Below the pieces are notes generated by a model. It was not told the origin of the DNA and ran no database searches. It worked only from the letters and a program-made list of their open reading frames with translations. 64,000 bases of DNA from an uncultured Blautia sp. (GTDB taxonomy: Bacteria; Bacillota; Clostridia; Lachnospirales; Lachnospiraceae), in the NCBI GenBank assembly GCA_900541985.1, contig UQLX01000001.1, forward strand, positions 124,001 through 188,000, in the 5' to 3' direction. The number at the start of each line of letters is the position of its first letter. Position 1 is the first letter of the stretch. The translations under genes were made by a program, and so were the position numbers. Shown in pieces: positions 17,989-25,737 of this stretch.

Positions 17989-18259
17989 ATGGATACAAAG
18001 GAATTTCAGTGAACAAGAGAACCAAAAAAATACTCTGTAAAGGAGCAGCGTATTGAGATCACAACGAAACCGCACACAGATTTGACCAGTGCGGGATCGT
18101 TATGTATCTGGACTTGGATAACTGGCTGAAAGGTTCTGTGGAATTTATGCATGCAGTCCGGAGGATTCCAGCTTTATCGCTGTTTTTACAGATATGGAAA
18201 TCACAGAATGTATGTGGAAAGCACATGATGGACAGCAGCCGGATGTGGATAAGCTGTAA
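17989..18259 (+). pseudogene. DUF1349 protein, broken by a stop codon and two deletions
   Basis: A good ribosome site (CAGGAG) and ATG open the frame MDTKEFQ, then TGA at 18010 replaces what should be the Trp of the family's W-x-x-E-P start. Beyond the stop the same frame reads TREPKKYSVKEQRIEITTKPHTD to about 18080. The next family segment, FDQCGIVMYLDLDNWLKGSVEF, follows in a second frame (18081-18146), and the last, YACSPEDSSFIAVFTDMEIT, in a third (18146 to TAA 18259). Spacing shows that two internal blocks are missing. DUF1349 has a concanavalin-like fold and unknown function. Not functional. Confidence 0.7.
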
Positions 18260-18285
18260 AAACAAAATATAGAAAGAATAGTATA

Positions 18286-18327
18286 AAAATGTATGCCGTC
18301 ACAGAAGCTGTGGCGGCATACATTTTT
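18286..18327. terminator. Bidirectional terminator between DUF1349 remnant and lysR
   Basis: A 19-bp stem with one G-T pair: 18286-18304 pairs with 18308-18326, core TATGCCGTCACAG with CTGTGGCGGCATA. It has A-runs to the left and T-runs to the right, so it can work on both strands. It overlaps the lysR stop codon. Confidence 0.9.
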
Positions 18328-19213
18328 AAAGGGAAAATCGTTCTCTGGTATATTTTTTGGTAAAAGAAAGATATTTCTCCACACTGTTGTTGATGTATCG
18401 CCCTTTTTTCCACACAATGCCGATATCCTGCTGGATCAGAGGAATGACCGGGATTTTTATGATTTCGGTATTGGAGGGCAATACGGAAGAATACAGAAAG
18501 GCTCCGGCAAGATTTTCAGAAATAAATTTCTGGATGGTATGGAGCTGACTGGCATGAAGGATAATGTCAGGTTTGCATCCGATGCTGTCAAAAAGCGCAG
18601 ATAAAGTGGAATTTTGTACAGAATCGGTATTGTACATGATCAGTGGCTCGCCTTGCAGCATTTCAAGAGTCACTTTTTTCTCATTGGCAAGATGATGTTT
18701 CGGGGATACACAGAATACAATATGGTCTCCCAGGATTCGGCAGGAATTCATTTTGTCAATGTCATAAAAATTCATATTCACAAGAGCAAGATCCAGAGTT
18801 TCCTCCTGTACCAGATCAGCAGCCCTTCTAGAGCCATATTCAAAAAGTTCCACAGGGATTTCCGGGTACTCTTTCCGGAATTCTGTCAGCATATCCGGAA
18901 AAAAGATGGTGCTGAGAATGGGTGGGATCCCTACACGCACAGGAGAAGTCTGTTTTCCGAGATCATAAAGCTCGGAAGAGGTTTGCTGAATTTGACGGAG
19001 CAGAGCGGTAGCCTTCTGGTAAAAAAGTTCTCCCTCCTTGGTCAGTGTCAGATGATTTTTGGAGCGGGTGAACAGACTGACAGAAAATTCTTTTTCCAGT
19101 TCACGTATGGCATTTGAGACAGCCGGCTGGGTCACATATAATTTCTGAGCAGCCTGAGTGATGCTGTGGTACTGGCTGACAGCACAGAAATATTCTAATT
19201 GTACAATTTTCAT
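18326..19213 (-). CDS. LysR-family transcriptional regulator
   Basis: 295 residues. N-terminal winged helix: QLEYFCAVSQYHSITQAAQKLYVTQPAVSNAIRELE, ending LFTRSKNHLTLTKEGE. The effector domain follows (VRVGIPPILSTIFFPDMLTEF and later LALVNMNFYDI). It appears intact. It is divergent from an anion-transporter remnant joined to a tartrate-dehydratase remnant across a 257-bp A/T-rich gap, so by LysR convention its former target is probably that locus and its effector a dicarboxylate such as tartrate (inference). Confidence 0.93.
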   Translation of the reverse strand: MKIVQLEYFCAVSQYHSITQAAQKLYVTQPAVSNAIRELEKEFSVSLFTRSKNHLTLTKEGELFYQKATALLRQIQQTSSELYDLGKQTSPVRVGIPPILSTIFFPDMLTEFRKEYPEIPVELFEYGSRRAADLVQEETLDLALVNMNFYDIDKMNSCRILGDHIVFCVSPKHHLANEKKVTLEMLQGEPLIMYNTDSVQNSTLSALFDSIGCKPDIILHASQLHTIQKFISENLAGAFLYSSVLPSNTEIIKIPVIPLIQQDIGIVWKKGRYINNSVEKYLSFTKKYTRERFSL

Positions 19214-19395
19214 AATATCTATTCCCTTTTATAAAAAAAATTAATAGCGCAGATTCTGGTGAATATGCATGAAAAAACAATTGTTTTGCTTTTAAGTAAA
19301 ACATAATTTTGGGTAAAAATAACAAAAAAGTCGAATCTGATAATTATTTTTTATGCAGGTATCATTTTTAGTAAATATACAGGATAAAAACTGAC

Positions 19396-19404
19396 TGCTA
19401 TAAT
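19396..19404 (+). promoter_or_regulatory. Extended -10 promoter before the transporter remnant
   Basis: TGCTATAAT, an extended -10, lies 67 bp before the transporter start; no good -35 is present, as expected for an activator-dependent LysR target. The rest of 19214-19470 is A/T-rich spacer. Confidence 0.5.
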
Positions 19405-19470
19405 GAAGGCACATCAGGAAAGTAATAAACCGGCCGTTTTATTACAGAGATAAAAATGGAAGGAAAGGAA

Positions 19471-20022
19471 ATGAGTCCATCAACAATAACTTTGTTATTT
19501 CTAGTATTTGCGGTAGTCATGTTCGTCTGGGAAAAGATACCGCTGGGAGTAACCTCAATGATTGTCTGTATTGGTCTGATTGTGACTGGAGTGCTGGATA
19601 TCAAATCTGCTTTTGCAGGCTTCATTGACAATAATGTGATTTTATTTGTAGCAATGTTTATCGTGGGAGGCGCTCTGTTTGAAACAGGAATAGCCAACAA
19701 AATTGGCGGTATTGTTACAAAATTTGCGAAAACAGAAAGAATATTGATCATTGCCATTATGGTCATCGTTGGTCTGATGAGCGGGGTTCTGTCAAATACA
19801 GGTACAGCGGCAGTTCTGATACCAGTGGTGATTGGGATTGCAGCAAAATCCGGCTATAAAAGATCGCGTCTGCTTATGCCGCTGGTTTTTGCGGCAGCAA
19901 TGGGAGGAAATCTTTCTCTGATCGGAGCACCGGGTAATCTGATTGCCCAGAGTGCACTGGAAGAGATGGGGCTTGGCTTTGGATTTTTTGAATTTGAATG
20001 GAAGTATGACAACCTGTCGTGA
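19471..20022 (+). pseudogene. SLC13/DASS-type anion transporter, N-terminal part only
   Basis: Begins normally at ATG 19471 behind GGAAGGAAAGG. About 178 residues match the first part of the divalent-anion/sodium symporter family: WEKIPLGVTSMIVC, DNNVILFVAMFIVGGALFETG, the substrate-site SNTGTAAVLIPVV and NLSLIGAPGNLIAQSALE. Normal members have more than 400 residues and 10-12 membrane segments. Here the match ends at GFFEF near 20000, and the frame runs into a foreign tail (EWKYDNLS) and a stop. The joined DNA is ttdB in another frame. Probably once a tartrate or dicarboxylate carrier. Confidence 0.88.
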
Positions 20023-20530
20023 TGTGGCTCATAGACGTCTGGTAGAAGGAGAACGGAAGCTTCCGGTAGATGTAAGAGATGCTGCAATTTTTCACGCAGG
20101 TCCGATTATCCGCCCGCTGGAAAATGATAAGTTTGAAATGGTATCTGTAGGATCAACTACCAGTATGAGAATGGAAAAATTTGAAAAAGAATTTGTAGAA
20201 AAAACCGGTGTAAAAGTAATCATCGGAAAAGGAGGAATGGGATCGAATACGGAATATGCATGCAAAAATTATCAGGCGATTCACTGTGTTTTTCCTGCCG
20301 GAAATGCAGTAGTGGCAGCTACCGAAGTAGAAGAGATCATTGATGCTCAGTGGAGAGATCTGGGGATGCCGGAAACCTTGTGGCATTGTCGTGTAAAAGA
20401 ATTTGGTCCTCTGATCGTATCAATTGATACAGAAGGGAGGAACTTATTTGAGGAAAAAAAAGTGATCTTTAATGAAAGAAAAGAAAAAGCCATAAAAGAA
20501 ATCTGCAGTCAGGTAGGTTTCATTAAATAA
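20006..20530 (+). pseudogene. ttdB: L(+)-tartrate dehydratase beta subunit, 5'-truncated
   Basis: From about MTTCRDVAHRRLVEG to QVGFIK this matches the TtdB / class-I fumarase beta family, which with TtdA and an Fe-S cluster dehydrates tartrate to oxaloacetate. Seen: FHAGPIIRPLE, a STTSMRMEKFEKEF segment (usually GPTTSMRM), KVIIGKGGM, HCVFPAGNAVVAATEVEEI. The first 30 or so residues, including the usual THIGD-like start, are missing and no ribosome site is seen; ATG 20006 is an internal codon. The frame is otherwise intact to its own stop. Probably not expressed as an active subunit, since no ttdA is present. Confidence 0.85.
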
Positions 20531-20586
20531 ATATACAGAAACAGCCACGAGTTTATACAATTTTCACATCTTTTTTTCTGCACTGA

Positions 20587-20615
20587 TTGAAGAAATTTTA
20601 CAAAACTGATATACT
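20587..20615 (+). promoter_or_regulatory. Promoter of the ABC exporter operon
   Basis: TTGAAG, 17 bp, TATACT. The expected transcription start is about 20621-20622, right at the beginning of the structured leader. Confidence 0.75.
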
Positions 20616-20621
20616 GAACCT

Positions 20622-20680
20622 ATGGAAGGAGGGCACCGGGACTTCATAAATCTATGAGTCTGTTGGTACCTCCTTTTCGT
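20622..20680 (+). promoter_or_regulatory. Structured leader RNA of the ABC exporter operon
   Basis: An outer stem AAGGAGG (20626-20632) with CCTCCTT (20669-20675) encloses a second stem GACTTCATA (20640-20648) with TATGAGTC (20653-20660, one bulged T), loop AATC. It ends in TTTTCG, a weak terminator-like tail. It begins at the predicted transcript start. A mini-frame of 11 codons (ATG 20622 to TGA 20657) lies inside. It matches no riboswitch class that I know. Attenuation is one possible role. Confidence 0.55.
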
Positions 20681-20705
20681 AAAGTAAGAAAAGGCAGGAA
20701 AAAAT

Positions 20706-21422
20706 ATGAGGAGTCAGAATAATGCATATGTAAAGCTGGAAAATGTATCCAAGATCTACGGCTCCGGGGAAGTGCGTATCGTTGCCGTGGACGAGATAAG
20801 TTTTGAAATCAGCAAAGGGGAATTTGTAGTGGTGGTAGGTCCCAGTGGAGCGGGAAAGACCACCGTCCTGAACATTTTGGGAGGCATGGACAAGGCGACC
20901 TCCGGTAAGGTGCTGGTGGATGGGACGGATATTGCGAAATATAACAACAAACAGCTTACCAGCTACAGAAGAGAAGATATCGGATTTGTATTTCAATTTT
21001 ACAACCTGGTTCCCAATCTTACGGCACTGGAAAATGTGGAGCTTGCTCTCCAGATCTGCAAAGAACCGCTGGATGCAAGAACCGTTCTTGAGGAAGTTGG
21101 GCTGAAAAACCGTCTGGGAAATTTTCCGGCACAGCTGTCCGGCGGGGAGCAGCAGAGAGTGTCTATTGCGAGAGCGCTTGCCAAGAATCCGAAGCTGCTC
21201 CTCTGTGACGAGCCTACAGGAGCCCTGGATTATCAGACCGGAAAGGCAATCCTGAAGCTTTTGCAGGATATGTGCAGAGAGAAGGGGATGACAGTGATCG
21301 TCATCACACATAACTCTGCACTGACTCCTATGGCAGATCGAGTGATCAAGATTAAAAACGGAAAGGTTTCTTCCATGGTTCAGAATGAAAATCCTGCTTC
21401 TGTGGAAAAAATCGAATGGTAG
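20706..21422 (+). CDS. ABC transporter ATP-binding protein, MacB/LolD type
   Basis: 238 residues. Walker A GPSGAGKTT, Q-loop FQFYNLVPNLTALEN, signature LSGGEQQRVSIARAL, Walker B LLLCDEPTGALD and H-loop VIVITHN are all present. The FYNLxPxLTALEN and DEPTGALD wording is that of the MacB/LolD/FtsE group, which powers mechanotransmission rather than substrate channels. The following permease is its partner. Start is ATG behind AGGCAGGAAAAAAT. Confidence 0.95.
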   Translation: MRSQNNAYVKLENVSKIYGSGEVRIVAVDEISFEISKGEFVVVVGPSGAGKTTVLNILGGMDKATSGKVLVDGTDIAKYNNKQLTSYRREDIGFVFQFYNLVPNLTALENVELALQICKEPLDARTVLEEVGLKNRLGNFPAQLSGGEQQRVSIARALAKNPKLLLCDEPTGALDYQTGKAILKLLQDMCREKGMTVIVITHNSALTPMADRVIKIKNGKVSSMVQNENPASVEKIEW

Positions 21423-21431
21423 GTGAGGGCT

Positions 21432-24400
21432 ATGAAAAAGGCACTGCATAAGGATTTCTGGATGGAGATCAGGAAAACCAGAGCGCGTTTTATTTCTATT
21501 TTCTGTATTGTTTCTCTGGGAGTGGCATTTTTTTCCGGAATACAGGCAAGCTCTCCGGATATGCGAATGTCGGGAGATGCCTACTATACAGAAAACAGGA
21601 TGATGGATCTGAAGGTGATGGGAACCCTTGGCCTGACAGAAGAGGATGTAGATGCACTGAAAAAAGTAGACGGTGTAGAGTGGGCGGAAGGTGCCTGGTC
21701 TACGGATGTCCTTTGCGGAGAAGCGGAAACGCAGAAGGTGCTTCATGTGGAATCTGTGAATGAGGATGTAAACGGACTGACTGTGACAGAAGGCCGTCTT
21801 CCGGAAAAAAGCGGAGAGTGTTTTCTAGATGTAACGTTTGCCAAAGGAATGGGCTATAAGACTGGCGATGAGATCGAACTCAGGGAGGATACGGAAGACC
21901 CTCTTCTCAAGAAGAAAACATATACAGTCACAGGTCTTGGAAGAACGCCTCTTTACATATCCTTTAACCGGGGAAATACGACGCTGGGCTCTGGTGAAGT
22001 CAACGGATTTGCATATGTACTTCCGGAGGATTTTGAACAGGAGATCTTTACCCAGATTTACGTGAGAGCGCATGGGGCAGACCAGGTGACCAGCTATACA
22101 GATGCCTATGACAATCTGATAGAAAAACTTCAGGACAAGGTAGAAGGAATCCAGAAGGAACGCTGTCTGGTCAGATATGAGGATATTATGTCCGAGGCAG
22201 AAGAAAAGCTTGCCGATGCAGAGCAGGAGCTTGCAGACGGTAAGGCGGAGGCTCAGAAGGAGCTTGCCGATGCCCGAAAAGAGCTGGAAGACGGTGAAAA
22301 GGAATACGCGGACGGACAAAAAGAATATGAAGATGGCAAACAGCAGCTTGTCGATGGAAAAAAGAAGCTTGAGGATGCAAGGGATCAGTCTGCTTCTGCC
22401 GCCCAGACTATTTCCGACGGATGGAATCAGCTGACTGCAGCAAAGAATGAGCTTGCTTCAGGATGGAGTGAAATTCATGCAGCAGAGCAGGAGCTTGCTG
22501 CCGGAAGAAGTCAGCTGGAAAAAGAAGAAAAAAAACTGAACCAGGGATGGACGCAGTATAACAGCGGAAAGAAAGAACTGGACACCGGAAAAGCACAGCT
22601 TGCCGATGCCCGAAAGAAGCTGGATGAAGGAAAGAAAAAAATAGAAGAAGGCAGAGCTGCTCTGGACGAGCAGCAGAAGAAGCTGGACGACGGGGTGACC
22701 CAGGCCAGGACCGGAATTGAAGCAATAGATGCGCAGATCAGCGAAATCAATGGACAGATACCGCAGATAGAAGAAGGAATCCGCCAGGCAGCAGAAGCCG
22801 AGGCTCAGATTCCTGCTCTTCAGGAAGCTCTTGCAGCAGCCCGGGAAGGGGCAGCCAAGGCCCAGGAGGCGCTTGCAGCTGCTCAGGCTGCTCTGAATGA
22901 AGCAATGGGCAGGCTGGAGGCAGGCGAGATCATGGAAGAAGAGCTTATTCCCTATCAGGAGGCTCTGGCAGCGGCACAGGCAGGAGCGGATGCTGCCAAT
23001 GGAGCAGTGGAAAAGGCACAGGCAGGCCTGGATGCCTGCAATGCGGCAGCAGCAAAAAAAGCGGAACTGGAAGGCACTCTGGCAGCGGCAAAGGACGGTA
23101 TCATCCAGGCAGAAGCAAAAAAGACAGAGCTGAACCAGATAATCGCTTCTGCAAAAGAAGGGCAGTCCGCCATTGACCAGGGAAGAGAGGCACTTACGGC
23201 AGAGGAAGCAAAACTTCCGGCTGCAGAAAAAGAGATTGCAGCCAATGAAAAGAAAATCGCTGACAGTGAAAAAAAGATTCAGGAAAGCCTGAAAGTTCTT
23301 CAGAGCGGACAGTCAGAGATTGACAGAAATAAAAAGAAGCTGGATTCTGCACAAAAAGAGATCAATGCCGGTATAGAGAAGCTGAATGTCGGGCAATCAG
23401 AGATAAGTGCAAATGAACAGAAACTGATCTCCGGTGAAGGGGAGCTTGCCGCCGGTCAGGAGGAAATTGAACAGGGAGAGGCTGAGATCAGAGAAAATGA
23501 GCAGAAGCTCATAGATGCGGAAAAAGAACTTGCCGATGCAAAAAAGAAGCTGGAAGATGGATGGGAAGAATATCACGACGGTGAAAAGGAAGCGGATGAG
23601 GAGATTGCAGACGGCGAAAAGAAAATCGCAGACGCCAGAAAGGAAATTCAGGATATAGAAGAGCCGGAGTGGATCATTACAGATCGAAATGATCTTCCGG
23701 AGTATTCGGATTACGGGGATAACGCAGACCGTATCAAAAGCATCGGAGAAGTATTCCCGGTAATCTTTTTCCTGGTGGCAGCCCTGATCAGTCTTACCAC
23801 TATGACCAGAATGGTAGAAGAGCAGAGAACGCAGATCGGAACTTTGAAAGCGCTGGGCTACAGCAAGTATGATATTGCCTCTAAATATCTGAATTATGCA
23901 TTTCTGGCAACCGTGGGAGGCAGTGCGGCAGGTATCCTGATTGGTGAAAAGATTCTTCCCTATATCATCATCAAGGCTTATGGGATCATGTACCATAATG
24001 TGGGGAATAATCTGGAAATCCACTATGAATTAAAATTTGCCCTTACGGCATCAGTTGCAGCTGTAGTCTGTACTGTCGGGGCAACCATATTTTCCTGTTT
24101 TAAGGTACTGGCAGAGACTCCGGCTTCCCTGATGCGTCCGCCGGCGCCGAAAGAGGGAAAACGGGTTCTTGCAGAAAAGATCACGATTTTGTGGAAGCAC
24201 CTGAATTTTACTTGGAAATCCTGTCTGAGAAATCTTTTCCGCTACAAGAAACGTCTGTTTATGACGATCTTCGGTATCTCCGGAAGTATGGCGCTGATGC
24301 TGGTAGGCTTTGGAATCCGGGATTCTATCTCGGACATTGTGGTGAAGCAGTATGAGGAGCTGCAGCACTATGACGGAACTATTATCACAGATGAGGATGC

Positions 24401-25343
24401 CACTCCGGAGGAGAGGGAAAAGCTTTCGGAATATTTAAAACAGAACAAAAAACTCCAGCGTTTTACAAATATTCAGTTTACCAAGATCACGGCACCAAGA
24501 GAAAAATCCAATATCAGCTGTTATCTTTATGTGCCGGAAGATATGGATACCTTCCGGGAAGATGTGACATTGAGAAACCGCATTACAAAGGAACGGTATG
24601 AACTTACAGACGAGGGAGCTGTGATCAGCGAAAAAACAGCCAGACTTCTGAAACTCCGGACAGGAGATACCATTACTCTGGAAAAAGACTATGAGGAATA
24701 TCAGGTAAAGGTAGCGGTGATCACAGAAAACTACATGGGCCATTATATTTATATGACTCCTGTGGTTTATGAGCAGACCTTTGGAGAAAAGCCTGCTTAC
24801 GAAGACACCGTCTTTTCGCTGAAAGACGAGTATCTGGATGAGGCAGAAGCTGTGGGAAAAGAAATACTTTCGCAGCCTGCGGCATTGAGCATCAGCTATA
24901 CAGACAGTCTGGCTGCCCAGGTGGACCGTATGCTCAGTACTCTGGGAATTGTTATTGTAGTCCTGATTGTTTCCGCCGGGATGCTTGCCTTTGTGGTTTT
25001 GTATAACCTGAATAACATCAATATCACAGAACGCCAGAGAGAGCTGGCAACCTTAAAGGTTCTGGGATTTTATGATAAGGAGGTTTCTCAGTATGTGCTG
25101 AGAGAAAACATCCTTCTGACAATAGCCGGAATCATTTTTGGATCCGGATTCGGTGTGATCCTTCATCGATACATTATTGTTACCGTAGAGGTGGATGCGG
25201 TTATGTTCGGACGGAACATCCGACCGGTCAGTTTCCTTTACTGTGCAGTGATCACCTGTATCTTTTCGGCGATCGTTAATCTGTTCATGCACAGGAAGCT
25301 GAAAAAGATCGACATGGTAGAATCCCTGAAATCTGTGGAATAA
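21432..25343 (+). CDS. ABC transporter permease (FtsX/MacB-like) with long coiled coil
   Basis: 1303 residues. One membrane helix (about 17-38) leads into an extracytoplasmic domain, then a coiled coil from about residue 250 to 750, rich in A, E, K, D and Q and built from repeating units such as ELADARKELEDGEKEYADG. An FtsX domain with three membrane helices follows (about 770-900: FPVIFFLVAALISLTTMTRM...), then a second periplasmic domain and a second FtsX block with three helices at the C-terminus, ending KIDMVESLKSVE. This layout fits exporters that act on envelope substrates or peptides; the substrate is unknown. ATG 21432 has GGTGAGGG upstream and is 9 nt after the ATPase gene. Confidence 0.92.
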   Translation: MKKALHKDFWMEIRKTRARFISIFCIVSLGVAFFSGIQASSPDMRMSGDAYYTENRMMDLKVMGTLGLTEEDVDALKKVDGVEWAEGAWSTDVLCGEAETQKVLHVESVNEDVNGLTVTEGRLPEKSGECFLDVTFAKGMGYKTGDEIELREDTEDPLLKKKTYTVTGLGRTPLYISFNRGNTTLGSGEVNGFAYVLPEDFEQEIFTQIYVRAHGADQVTSYTDAYDNLIEKLQDKVEGIQKERCLVRYEDIMSEAEEKLADAEQELADGKAEAQKELADARKELEDGEKEYADGQKEYEDGKQQLVDGKKKLEDARDQSASAAQTISDGWNQLTAAKNELASGWSEIHAAEQELAAGRSQLEKEEKKLNQGWTQYNSGKKELDTGKAQLADARKKLDEGKKKIEEGRAALDEQQKKLDDGVTQARTGIEAIDAQISEINGQIPQIEEGIRQAAEAEAQIPALQEALAAAREGAAKAQEALAAAQAALNEAMGRLEAGEIMEEELIPYQEALAAAQAGADAANGAVEKAQAGLDACNAAAAKKAELEGTLAAAKDGIIQAEAKKTELNQIIASAKEGQSAIDQGREALTAEEAKLPAAEKEIAANEKKIADSEKKIQESLKVLQSGQSEIDRNKKKLDSAQKEINAGIEKLNVGQSEISANEQKLISGEGELAAGQEEIEQGEAEIRENEQKLIDAEKELADAKKKLEDGWEEYHDGEKEADEEIADGEKKIADARKEIQDIEEPEWIITDRNDLPEYSDYGDNADRIKSIGEVFPVIFFLVAALISLTTMTRMVEEQRTQIGTLKALGYSKYDIASKYLNYAFLATVGGSAAGILIGEKILPYIIIKAYGIMYHNVGNNLEIHYELKFALTASVAAVVCTVGATIFSCFKVLAETPASLMRPPAPKEGKRVLAEKITILWKHLNFTWKSCLRNLFRYKKRLFMTIFGISGSMALMLVGFGIRDSISDIVVKQYEELQHYDGTIITDEDATPEEREKLSEYLKQNKKLQRFTNIQFTKITAPREKSNISCYLYVPEDMDTFREDVTLRNRITKERYELTDEGAVISEKTARLLKLRTGDTITLEKDYEEYQVKVAVITENYMGHYIYMTPVVYEQTFGEKPAYEDTVFSLKDEYLDEAEAVGKEILSQPAALSISYTDSLAAQVDRMLSTLGIVIVVLIVSAGMLAFVVLYNLNNINITERQRELATLKVLGFYDKEVSQYVLRENILLTIAGIIFGSGFGVILHRYIIVTVEVDAVMFGRNIRPVSFLYCAVITCIFSAIVNLFMHRKLKKIDMVESLKSVE

Positions 25344-25371
25344 ATTAACTGTGAAATTTCCGCGTTCCTGC

Positions 25372-25400
25372 TTGACAACCGCAAAAAATGTAATTATAGT
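25372..25400 (+). promoter_or_regulatory. valS promoter
   Basis: TTGACA, 17 bp, TATAGT, just before the T-box leader. Confidence 0.85.
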
Positions 25401-25404
25401 AGGA

Positions 25405-25697
25405 AACATAGCAAAGGCGAGGAAGAAGAGGAGTACGCTTTTTTCCCTGACAGAGAGGAGCTTCCGCTGGCTGTAAGGAGCTCTCAGAAGGAGGAGGCAG
25501 AAGGTAGCTTTGGAGCCGGGAGGCTGATGGCCGGAGGGAGAAATCCGGGAACGGCAGCAGGCTTTCACGTAGATCCTGCGTTAAAGGACAATGAGATGTG
25601 CAGGGAACGTAAGACTTTTACAGAATTCTGCATAATGAAGGTGGTACCGCGATAAGATTCGCCCTTCACACTTAGGTGTGAGGGGCTTCCTTTTTTA
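25405..25697 (+). promoter_or_regulatory. T-box leader (valine specifier) with terminator
   Basis: A tRNA-sensing leader. The T-box sequence AAGGTGGTACCGCG is at 25638-25651. The terminator GCCCTTCACAC (25661-25671) with GTGTGAGGGGC (25676-25686) is followed by six T. Stem I shows GAGGAGTACGC, AGAGAGG and GCTGGCTGTAA elements. The specifier reads GTA (25504-25506, in AGAAG-GTA-GCTTTGGAGC), a valine codon that agrees with valS downstream. Uncharged tRNA-Val should favour the antiterminator and allow valS expression. It fills the otherwise gene-free 25344-25737. Confidence 0.95.
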
Positions 25698-25737
25698 TTC
25701 CCCTCACCGTTTAGAAAAAAGCATTCAGGAGGTTATT

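Noticed and set aside
19943..20005. Start of ttdB upstream at 19943 or nearby
   Set aside because: That frame translates transporter DNA in the wrong frame; TtdB similarity begins only at about 20006.
22186..23245. Alternative frames inside the coiled-coil coding region
   Set aside because: Repetitive, biased composition opens several frames there; only the permease frame has protein-like structure and a start context.
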